NCBI RefSeq assembly: GCF_018294505.1
Contig: NC_057797.1
Span: 125,183,116-125,247,115, forward strand
DNA length: 64,000 nucleotides
Reading direction: 5' to 3'
Source of the DNA: Triticum aestivum
Lineage: Eukaryota > Streptophyta > Magnoliopsida > Poales > Poaceae
The translations under genes were made by a program, and so were the position numbers. Below are positions 54,347-64,000 of this stretch, piece after piece (the first letter of the stretch is position 1; the number at the start of each line of letters is the position of its first letter). The notes beneath the pieces were generated by a model. The model saw only the letters and a list, made by a program, of their open reading frames with translations. It did no database searches and was not told the DNA's origin.

Positions 54347-55574
54347 GTGGCATCATGAGCTAGGTCTATGCGTAGTTTCTATGCACGAGTAGAACACAAG
54401 TTGTTGTGGGCGTCGATTTTGTCAATTTGCTTGCCGTTACTAGTTTTATCTTGATTCGGCGGCATCATGGGATGAAGCGGCCCGGACCGACCTTACACAT
54501 ACTCTTACGTGAGACTGGTTCCACCGACTGACATGCACTAGTTGCATAAGGTGGCTAGCGGGTGTCTGTCTCTCCCACTTTAGTCGGATCGGATTCGATG
54601 AAAAGGGTCCTTATGAAGGGTAAATAGAAATTGGCATATCACGTTGTGGTTTTCGCGTAGGTAAGAAACGTTCTTGCTAGAAACCTATAGCAGCCACGTA
54701 AAAACTTGCAACAACAATTAGAGGACGTCTAACTTGTTTTTGCAGCAAGTGTTTTGTGATGTGATATGGCCAAAGGATGTGATGAATGATATATGTGATG
54801 TATGAGATGATCATGTTCTTGTAATAGGAATCACGACTTGCATGTCGATGAGTATGACAACCGGCAGGAGCCATAGGAGTTGTCTTAATTTATTTATGAC
54901 CTGCGTGTCAATATAAATGTCATGTAATTACTTTACTTTATTGCTAACCGTTAGCTGTAGTAGTAGAAGTAATAGTTGGCGAGACAACTTCATGAAGACA
55001 CGATGATGGAGATCATGATGATGGAGATCATGGTGTCATGCCGGTGATGATGATGATCATGGAGCCCCGAAGATGGAGATCAAAAGGAGCAAAGTAATGA
55101 TGGCCATATCATGTCACTGTTTGATTGCATGTGATGTTTATCATGTTTTACATCTTATTTGCTTAGAACAACGGTAGCTTAAATAAGATGATCCCTCACT
55201 AAAATTTCAAGAAAGGTGTTCCCCCTAACTGTGCACCGTTGCGAAGGTTCATTGTTTCGAAGCACCACGTGATGATCGGGTGTGATAGATTCTAACGTTT
55301 GAATACAACGGGTGTTGAAGAGCCTAGCATGTACAGACATGGCCTCGGAACACGGAAGACCGAAAGGTCGAACCTGAGTCATATAGAAGATACGATCAAC
55401 ATGAAGATGTTGACCGATGATGACTAGTCCGTCTCACGTGATGATCGGACACGGCCTAGTTGACTCGGATCATGTAATCACTTAGATGACTAGAGGGATT
55501 TCTATCTGAGTGGGAGTTCATAAGATGAACTTAATTATCCTGAACATAGTCAAAAGGTCTTCGCAAATTATGTC
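54347..55574 (+). other. Leader of the first internal region with primer-binding site
   Basis: The primer-binding site at 54348-54360 reads TGGCATCATGAGC, a diverged tRNA-iMet complement. The rest is non-coding leader matching 61184-62456. Confidence 0.8.
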
Positions 55575-56480
55575 ATGGCTCGCGCTTCAGTTCTACTGTT
55601 TAGATATGTTCCTAGAGAAAATTTAGTTGAAAGTTGATAGTAGCAATTATGCGGACTAGGTCCGTAAACTGAGGATTGTCCTCATTGCATCATAGAAGGC
55701 TTATGTCCTTAATGCACCGCTTAGTGTGCTGAACCTCGAACGTCATCTGTGGATGTTGCGAACATCTGACATACACATTTTGATAACTACGTGATAGTTC
55801 AGTTAAACGGTTTAGAGTTGAGGCACCGAAGATGTTTTTGAAACGTCGCAAAACATATGAGATGTTTTGAGGGCTGAAATTGGGATTTCAGGCTCGTGCC
55901 CACGTCAAGAGGTATAAGACCTCCGACGATTTTCTTAGCCTGCAAACTAAGGGAGAAAAGCTCAATTGTTGAGCTTGTGCTCAGATTGTCTGAGTTCAAC
56001 AATCATTTGAATCGAGTGGGAGTTGATCTTCCAGATGAGATAGTGATGTTTCTCCGAAGTCATTACCACCAAGCTCCTAGAGCTTCGTGTTGAACTATAA
56101 TATATCAGGGACATATATGATGATCCTTGAGATATTCGCGATGTTTGACACCATAAAAGTAGAAATCAAGAAGGGGCATCAATTGTTGATGGTTGGTGAA
56201 ACCACTAGTTTCAAGAAGGGCAAGGGAAAGAAGGGATACTTCATGAAACGGCAAATCAGTTGCTGCTCTAGTGAAGAAACCCAAGGTTGAACCCAAACCC
56301 GAGACTAAGTGCTTCTGTAATAAGGGGAACAACCACTGGAGCAGAATTACCCTAGATGAGAAGGCTGGCAAGGTCGATAGAAGTATATTGGATATACATT
56401 GTGTTAATGTGTACTTTACTAGTACTCCTAGTAGCACCATGGTATTAGATACCGGTTCGGTTGCTAAATGTTAGTAAACT
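55575..56480 (+). pseudogene. Degenerate Copia gag and protease start, first copy
   Basis: It begins at the ATG at 55575 (MARASVLLF), aligned with the gag start of the other Copia (MARVVVPLNF). Stops and frameshifts appear within ~25 codons. Readable islands are 55896-56093, 56087-56290 (KVEIKKGHQLLMVGETTSFK) and 56271-56474, which holds a damaged zinc knuckle (CFCNKGNNHW) and the protease motif LDTGSVAK. It is not translatable as a whole. Confidence 0.8.
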
Positions 56481-59295
56481 CGAAATAAAAGGTTGCGGAG
56501 TAAACGGAGACTAGCTAAAGGTGAGCTGGCAATATGTGTTGGAAGTTTTTCCAAGCGTGATGTGATCAAGCATTGCACGCTCCCTCTACCATCGAGATTG
56601 GTGTTTGCATTGAGCATAGACATGATTGGATTATGTCTATCGCAATACGGTTATTCATTTAAGGAGAATAATGGTTACTCTGTTTATTTGAATAATACCT
56701 TCAATGGTCTTGCACCTAAAATGAATGGTTTATTGAATCTCGATCGTAGTGATACACATGTTCATGCCAAGAGATATAAGATAGTAATGATAGTACCACC
56801 TACTTGTGGCACTGCCACGTAAGTCATAAAACGCATGAAGAAGCTCCATGTTGATGGATCTTTGGGCTCACTCGTTTTTGAAAAGTTTGAGACATGCGAA
56901 CCATGTCTATTGGTGTATATGCATGAAGAAACTCCATGCAAATGGACCGTTTGGACTCACTTGATTTTGAATCACTTGAGACATGCAAATCATACAACAT
57001 GGGCAAGATGACTGAAAGCCTCGTTTTCAGTAAAATGAAACTAGAAAGCAACTTGTTGGAAGTAATACATTTTGATGTGTGCAGTCCAATGAGTGCTGAG
57101 GCATGTAGTGGATATCGTTATGTTCTTACTTCACAGATGATTTGAGTAGATGTTGAGTATATTTACTTGATGAATCACGAGTTTGAATTATTGAAAGGTT
57201 CAAGAAATTTCAGGGTGAAGTTGAAAGATCATCGTGACAAGAGGATAAAATATCTATGATATGATCATAGAGATGAATATCTGAATTACGAGTTTGGCAC
57301 AGAATTAAGACATTGTGGAAATTGTTTCACAACTAATACAGCCTGAAACACCATAGTATGATGGTGTGTCCGAACATCATAACTGCACCCTATTGGATAT
57401 GATGCATACCATGATGTCTCTTATCGAATTACCACGATAGTTTATGGGTTAGGCATTAGAGACAACCACATTCACTTTAAATAGGGCACCACGTAATTCC
57501 GATGAGATGACACCGTATTAACTATGGTTTACAGAAACCTAAGCTGTCATTTCTTAGAAGTTTGGGGCTGCGACGCTTATGTGAAAAAGTTTTAGGCCGA
57601 TAAGCTCGAACCCAAAGCGGATAAATGCATCTTCATAGGACACCCAAAATAGTTGGGTATACCTCCTGTCTCAGATCCAAAAGCAATAAGGGATTGTTTC
57701 TAGAATCGGGTCCTTTCTCGAGGAAAAGTTTCTCTCGAAAGAATTGAGTGGGAGGATGGTGGAGACTTGATGAGGTTATTGAACCGTCTCTTCAACTAGT
57801 GTGTGGCAGGGCACAGGGAGTTGTTCCTATGGCACCTGCACCAATTGAAGTGGAAGCTTATGATAGTGATCATGAAACTTCAGATCAAGTCACTACCAAA
57901 CCTCGTGGGATGACAAGGATGCGTACTACTTTAGAGTGGTACGTAATCCTGTCTTGGAAGTCATGTTTCTAGACAACAATGAACCTACGAGCTATGGAGA
58001 AGCGATGGTGGGCCTGGATTCCAAAATGGCTCGAGGCCATATAATCCGAGAGAGGATCCATATATGAAAACAAAGTGTAGACTTTGGAAGAACTACTTGA
58101 TGGTCGTAAGGCTGTTAGGTACATATCGACTTTTAAAAGGAAGACGGACAATGATGGTAAGTATCACCATTAAGAAAGCTCGACTTGTCGTTAAGATGTT
58201 TTTTCCGACAAGTTCAAGGAGTTGACTACGATGATAATTTCTCGCCCGTAGCGATGCTTAAGTCCGTCGGAATCATGTTAGCATTAGCTGTATTTTTCAA
58301 TTATGAAATCTTACAGATGGATGTCAAAACAAGTTTTCTTACCAAGTTTTCGTAAGAAAAGTTTTATGTGATACAATAGAAGGTTTTGTCAATCCTGAAA
58401 GATGCTAACAAGTATGCAAAGCTCCAGCAATCCTTCTAGGGACTGGAGTAAGCATCTCGGAGTTGGAATGTATGCTTTGATGAGATGATCAAAGATTTTG
58501 GGTGTATGCAAAGTTTATGAGAAACTTGTATTTCCAAAGAAGTGAGTGGGAGCACTATAGAATTTCTGATGAATATATGTTGTTGACATATTGTTGATCA
58601 GAAATGATGTACAATTTCTGGAAAGCATATAGGGTTATTTGGAAAGTGTTTTTCAATGGAAAGCCTGGATTAAGCTACTTGAACATTGAGCATCAAGATC
58701 TATAAGGATAGATCAAAACGCTTAATGGTACTTTCAAATGAGCACATACCTTGACATGATCTTGAAGGTGTTCAAGATGGATCAGTCAAAGAAGGAGTTC
58801 TTGCCTGAGTTGTAAGGTAAGAAGTTAAGACTTAAAGCACGACCACGGCAGAAGAAAGAGGAAGGACGAAGGTCGTCCCCTATGCTTTTGTCATAGGCTC
58901 TATACGGTGTGCCATGCTGAGTACCGCACCTGATGTGTGCCTTGCCACATATCTGGCAAGAGGGTACAAAGGTAATCTAGGAGTAGATCACCAGATAGCG
59001 GTCTAAATTATCCTTAGAGGAATAAGGATATGTTTCTCGGTTATGGAGGTGATAAAGAGTTCGACGTAAAGAGTTACGTCGATGCAAGCTTAACACCTAT
59101 CCGGATAGCTCTGAGTAGAGATACCGGATACGTATAATGGAGCAACAATTTAGAATAGCTCCAAGTAGAACAGTTATTTGAAATGGCTCCAAATGTAGCG
59201 TAGTAGTTGCATCTACAAGATGACATAGAAATTTGCGAAGTACATACGGATCTGAATGTTGCAGACCCGTTGACTGAAACCTCTCTCACAAGCAT
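56481..59295 (+). pseudogene. Degenerate Copia pol, first copy
   Basis: Islands in the expected order: protease/integrase junction (56493-56822, with NLDRSDTHVHAKRYK), integrase core (57050-57145, VIHFDVCSPMSAEACSGYRY), integrase C-terminal region and linker (57480-57970, including APAPIEVEAYDSDHETSDQV), reverse transcriptase traces (57960-58850) and RNase H traces (to about 59290). Stops and frameshifts occur every few dozen codons. None of the catalytic domains is intact. Confidence 0.75.
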
Positions 59296-59391
59296 AACAT
59301 GATCAAACCCAGAACTCTTTGGGTGTTAGTCACATGGGGATGTGACCTTGAGTGTTAATCACATATCGATGTGAACTGGATTATTGACTCT

Positions 59392-59407
59392 AGTGCAAGT
59401 GGGAGAC
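59392..59407 (+). other. Polypurine tract of the tandem Copia
   Basis: AGTGCAAGTGGGAGAC directly before the second LTR. The interval 59296-59391 is non-coding. Confidence 0.85.
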
Positions 59408-61183
59408 TGTTGGAAATATGCCCTAGAGGCAATAATAAATTGGTTATTATTATATTTCCTTGTTCATGATAATCGTTTATTATCCATGCTAGAATTGTAT
59501 TGATAGGAAACTCAGATACATGTGTGGATACATAGACAACACCATGTCCCTAGTAAGCCTCTAGTTGACTAGCTCGTTGATCAATAGATGGTTACGGTTT
59601 CCTGACCATGGACATTGGATGTCGTTGATAACGGGATCACATCATTAGGAGAATGATGTGATGGACAAGACCCAATCGTAAGCCTAGCACAAGATCATGT
59701 AGTTCGTATGCTAAAGCTTTTCTAATGTCAAGTATCATTTCCTTAGACCATGAGATTGTGCAACTCCCGGATACCGTAGGAGTGCTTTGGGTGTGCCAAA
59801 CGTCACAACGTAACTGGGTGGCTATAAAGGTACACTACAGGTATCTCCGTAAGTGTCTGTTGGGTTGGCACGAATCGAGACTGGGATTTGTCACTCCGTG
59901 TAAACGGAGAGGTATCTCTGGGCCCACTCGGTAGGGCATCATCATAATGTGCACAATGTGATCAAGGAGTTGATCGCGGGATGATGTGTTACGGAAAGAG
60001 TAAAGAGACTTGCCGGTAACGAGATTGAACAAGGTATCGGGATACCGACGATCGAATCTCGGGCAAGTATCGTACCGCTAGATAAAGGGAATTGTATACG
60101 GGATTGATTAAGTCCTTGACATCGTGGTTCATCCGATGAGATCATCGTGGAGCATGTGGGAGCCAACATGGGTATCTAGATCCCGCTGTTGGTTATTGAC
60201 CGAAGAGTTGTCTCGGCCATGTCTGCATGACTTCCGAACCCGTAGAGTCTACACACTTAAGGTTCGATGACGCTAGGGTTATAGGGAAAGTATGTACGCG
60301 GTTACCGAATGTTGTTCGGAGTCCCGGATGAGATCCCGGACATCATGAGGAGTTTCGGAATGATCCAGAGGTAAAGATTAATATATGGGAAGTATGGTTT
60401 TGGCCACCGGAAGTGTTCCGGGCATCACCGGTAGTGTACCGGGACCATCGGAGGGGTCCGGGGGTCCACCAGGTGGGGCCACCAGCCCCGGAGGCCTACA
60501 TGGGCCAATAGTGGGAAGGGACCAGCCCCTAGGTGGGCTGGGGCGCCTCCCACCAAGGCCCAAGGCGCCTCCAAGAGGGGAAGGGGGCAAACCCTAGGGC
60601 AGATGGGCCCTAAGGCCCACCCCAGGTGCGCCTCCCCCTCTCCCCCTTGTGGCCGCCACCCAGATGGGATCTGGGGGCTGCCGCCACCCCTAGGGAGGGA
60701 ACCCTAGGTGGGGGCACAGCCCCTCCCCTCCCCCTATATATACTTGAGGTTTGGGGCTGCCCAACACATGTGATTTGCTCTCCCTGTTGGCACAGCCCTA
60801 CCCCTCTCCCTCCTCGTCTCTCGTAGTGCTTGGCGAAGCCCTGCTGGAGTCTCGCGCCCCTTCACCACCACCACGCCGTCGTGCTGCTGCTGGATGGAGT
60901 CTTCCCCAACCTCTCCTTCTCCCCTTGCTGGATCAAGGCATAGGAGACGTCACCGGGCTGTACGTGTGTTGAACACGGAGGTGCCGTCCATTCGGCACGA
61001 GGATTATCGGTGATTTGGATCATGACGAGTACGACTCCATCAACCCCGTTCACTTGAACGCTTTCACTTAGCGATCTACAAGGGTATGTAGATGCACTCT
61101 CCTTCCCCTCGTTGCTAGATTACTCCATAAATTGATCTTGGTGATGCATAGAAAATTTTGAATTTCTGCTACGTTCCCCAATA
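59408..61183 (+). mobile_element. Second LTR of the tandem Copia (1776 bp)
   Basis: Same length as the first LTR, with scattered substitutions (by eye a few percent). The end reads CCCCAATA instead of CCCCAACA, so the terminal CA is damaged. A TATA box lies at about 60735-60744. It is followed by a primer-binding site rather than flanking DNA. Confidence 0.92.
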
Positions 61184-62456
61184 GTGGCATCATGAGTTAG
61201 GTCTATGCATAGTTTCTATGCACGAGTAGAACACATGTTGTTGTGGGCGTCGATTTTGTCAATTTGCTTGCCGTTACTAGTCTTATCTTGATTCGGCGGA
61301 ATCGTGGGATGAAGCGGCCCGGACCGACCTTACATGTACTCTTACGTGAGACTGGTTCCATCGACTGACATGCACTAGTTGCATAAGGTGGCTAGCGGGT
61401 GTCTGTCTCTCCCACTTTAGTCGGATCGGATTCGATGAAAAGGGTCCTTATGAAGGGTAAATAGAAATTGGCATATCACGTTGTGGTTTTCGCGTAGGTA
61501 AGAAACGTTCTTGCTAGAAACCTATAGCAGCCACGTAAAAACTTGCAACAACAATTAGAGGACGTCTAACTTGTTTTTGCAGCAAGTGTTTTGTGATGTG
61601 ATATGGCCAAAGGATGTGATGAATGATATATGTGATGTATGAGATGATCATGTTCTTGTAATAGGAATCACGACTTGCATGTCGATGAGTATGACAACTG
61701 GCAGGAGCCATTGGAGTTGTCTTAATTTATTTATGACCTGCGTGTCAATATAAACGTCATGTAATTACTTTACTTTATTGCTAACCGTTAGCTGTAGTAG
61801 TAGAAGTAATAGTTGGCGAGACAACTTCATGAAGACACGATGATGGAGATCATGGTGTCATGCTGGTGACGATGATGATCATGGAGCCCCAAAGATGGAG
61901 ATCAAAAGGAGCAAAGTGATGATGGCCATATCATGTCACTATTTGATTGCATGTGATGTTTATCATGTTTTACATCTTATTTGCTTAGAACGACCGTAGC
62001 TTAAATAAGATGATCCCTCACTAAAATTTCAAGAAAGGTGTTCCCCCTAACTGTGCACCGTTGCGAAGGTTCGTTGTTTCGAAGCACCACGTGATGATCG
62101 GGTGTGATAGATTCTAACGTTCAAATACAATGGGTGTTGACGAGCCTAGCATGTATAGACATGGCCTCGGGACACATGCGAAACACTTAGATTGACTTGA
62201 CGAGCCTAGCATGTACAGACATGGCCTCGGAACACGGAAGACCGAAAGGTCAAACATGAGTCGTATAGAAGATACGATCAACATGAAGACGTTCACTGAT
62301 AATGACTAGTCTGTCTCACGTGATGATCGGACACGGCCTAGTTGACTCGGATCATGTAATCACTTAGATGACTAGAGGGATGTCTATCTGAGTGGGAGTT
62401 CATAAGATGAACTTAATTATCCTGAACATAGTCAAAAGGTCTTCGCAAATTATGTC
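61184..62456 (+). other. Leader of the second internal region
   Basis: Matches 54347-55574 but keeps two 60-bp units (62138-62197 and 62198-62257, TGACGAGCCTAGCATGTA) where the first copy has one. The primer-binding site reads TGGCATCATGAGT. Confidence 0.8.
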
Positions 62457-63566
62457 GTGGCTCGCGCTTCAGTTCTACTGTTTAGATATGTTCCTAGAGA
62501 AAATTTAGTTGAAAGTTGATAGTAGCAATTATGCGGACTAGGTCTGTAAACTGAGGATTGTCCTCATTGCATCATAGAAGGCTTATGTCCTTAATGCACC
62601 GCTCAGTGTGCTGAACCTCGAACGTCATCTTTGGATGTTGCGAACATCTGACATACACATTTTGACAACTACGTGATAGTTCAGTTAAATGGTTTAGAGT
62701 TGAGGCACCGAAGACGTTTTGAAACGTCGCAAAACATATGAGATGTTTCGAGGGCTGAAATTGGGATTTCAGGCTCGTGCCCTCGTCAAGAGGTATAAGA
62801 CCTCCGACGATTTTCTTAGCCTGCAAACTAAGGGAGAAAAGCTCAATTGTTGAGCTTATGCTCAGATTGTCTGAGTACAACAATCATTTGAATCGAGTGG
62901 GAGTTGATCTTCCAGATGAGATAGTGATGTTTCTCCGAAGTCATTACCACCAAGCTGCTAGAGCTTCGTGATGAACTATAATATATCAGGGACATATATG
63001 ATGATCCTTGAGATATTCGCGATGTTTAACACCACAAAAGTAGAAATCAAGAAGGAGCATCAATTGTTGATGGTTGGTGAAACCACTAGTTTCAAGAAGG
63101 GCAAGGGCAAGAAGGGATACTTCATGAAACGGCAAATCAGCTGCTGCTCTAGTGAAGAAACCCAAGGTTGAACCCAAACCCGAGACTAAGTGCTTCTGTA
63201 ATAAGGGGAACAGCCACTGGAGCAGAATTACCCTAGATACTTGGTAGATGAGAAGGCTGGCAAGGTCGATAGAAATATATTGGATATACATTGTGTTAAT
63301 GTGTACTTTACTAGTACTCCTAGTAGCACCATGGTATTAGATACCGGTTTGGTTGCTAAATGTTAGTAAACTCGAAATAAAATGCTGCGGAGTAAACGGA
63401 GACTAGTTAAAGGTGAGCTGGCAATATGTGTTGGAAGTTTTTCCAAGCTTGATGTGATCAAGCATCGCATGCTCCCTCTACCATCGAGATTGGTGTTTGC
63501 GTTGAGCATAGACATGATTGGATTATGTCTATCGCAATACGTTAATCATTTAAGGAGAATAATGGT
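62457..63566 (+). pseudogene. Degenerate Copia gag and protease, second copy, truncated
   Basis: The gag start is GTG here (62457-62459) where the first copy has ATG. The readable islands are the same as in the first copy: 62777-62971, 62968-63171, and the protease region up to 63540. Similarity to the first copy stops after AATAATGGT at 63566. Most disabling changes are shared by both copies, so they predate the duplication. Confidence 0.78.
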
Positions 63567-64000
63567 AAACCGGCCACAAGAGCGGACGGGCGATTCGTCT
63601 GTGGCATTGTAAACCGGTGCGGTCGCGAGAGATGGCCATGACGTTGTAAGCCAGTGTGGAAGTCCGTTGAGTAACAGCGACCATCTGTGCCGAATGATGT
63701 TGGCATGCCTCCATCTCCACGGTATAATGCCATCTTGTAATGAATAATTCTCCTGCATATAAAATACAGCAGGGCAAAGTAGTTTTGCTCGGATGAATTA
63801 ATATATACTTAAAAATAAATAAGGTAAATATCACCTCGTATTTTTCGTTGATTCAAGCAGACGAATTCTGCGAGTGACAATAACTAAGAAGATTTTTTAG
63901 CTGTACTGTATTAATACTGATGTTCCATTGAATCTCCGGATCCTTCTTTTGCGCACCAGAACAGCAACAATCGGCCGGCAGCATGTGCCCCCCTTTTGTT
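63567..64000. other. Unassigned sequence right of the tandem Copia
   Basis: AAACCGGCCACAAG onward does not match any other part of the window. A - strand open frame (63834-63550) spans the junction with the Copia and so is not credible as a gene. The rest is AT-rich and I recognise nothing in it. Confidence 0.4.

Larger units (their letters stand above)
52571..63566 (+). mobile_element. Tandem Copia (BARE/Angela-like): LTR - internal - LTR - partial internal
   Basis: LTRs at 52571-54346 and 59408-61183 (both 1776 bp) each precede a primer-binding site and the same internal sequence. The first internal region (54347-59407) is full length. The second (61184-63566) stops where sequence identity ends abruptly. 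A normal element ends at its second LTR with a target duplication, and none is present after 61183. Gag and pol are riddled with stops in both copies. The arrangement points to unequal recombination between related elements or to a concatemer. Confidence 0.88.

Noticed and set aside
1..64000. CRISPR arrays, bacterial operons, rRNA genes
   Set aside because: The tandem repeats lack the regular short repeat and unique spacer pattern, and all other content is plant transposon DNA. No rRNA segment was seen.

Overview
The window looks like an intergenic repeat block from a large grass genome, most probably Triticeae (wheat, barley or a relative). The evidence is BARE/Angela-type Copia elements whose LTRs open with TGTTGGAAATATGCCC or TGAAGGAAATATGCCC, a Tekay-type Gypsy chromovirus with 4.3-kb LTRs, Tat-lineage Gypsy pieces, a CACTA terminus of a form common in wheat, and a Stowaway MITE. 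I see no convincingly functional host gene. The species is an inference; no search was run.

Layout from left to right. 1-3114 is a cut-off chromovirus LTR. 3115-3613 is an 83-bp minisatellite whose unit is a fragment of ribosomal protein L26 (uL24) coding sequence. 3614-8606 is the 3' part of a Tat-like Gypsy element read on the + strand, with a broken antisense gene (Transposase_28-like) and the LTR at 8014-8606. 8607-26965 is a BARE/Angela-like Copia on the - strand with a mostly readable gag-pol. It is split in its 5' untranslated region by a complete 10.1-kb gag-only Gypsy element (14560-24683, target duplication GTGAT). 26966-28500 is low-copy-looking DNA with an open frame, a 66-bp in-frame repeat, a Stowaway MITE and a foldback.

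From about 28.5 kb to 48067 lies GC-rich DNA ending in a CACTA terminus. It carries a broken TATA-driven gene, minisatellites and subterminal repeats, and is split by a complete 13.9-kb chromovirus (31456-45377, target duplication GGGAC). 48068-50387 is a Copia 5' fragment. 50388-52570 is a second Tat-like LTR plus its repeat-rich 3' internal region, which includes a tRNA-Lys(CUU)-like sequence. 52571-63566 is a defective Copia in the unusual order LTR-internal-LTR-internal. 63567-64000 is unassigned.

The parts are transposons stacked by successive insertion rather than a cooperating gene set. Each autonomous-type element shows the usual modules (gag, protease, integrase, reverse transcriptase, RNase H) but none is intact. 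The chromovirus is closest to intact, with two frameshifts and a missing catalytic Asp codon in its reverse transcriptase. The most unusual items are the L26-derived minisatellite, the tRNA-Lys-like unit, the array of polypurine-tract-like motifs beside it, and the tandem Copia.
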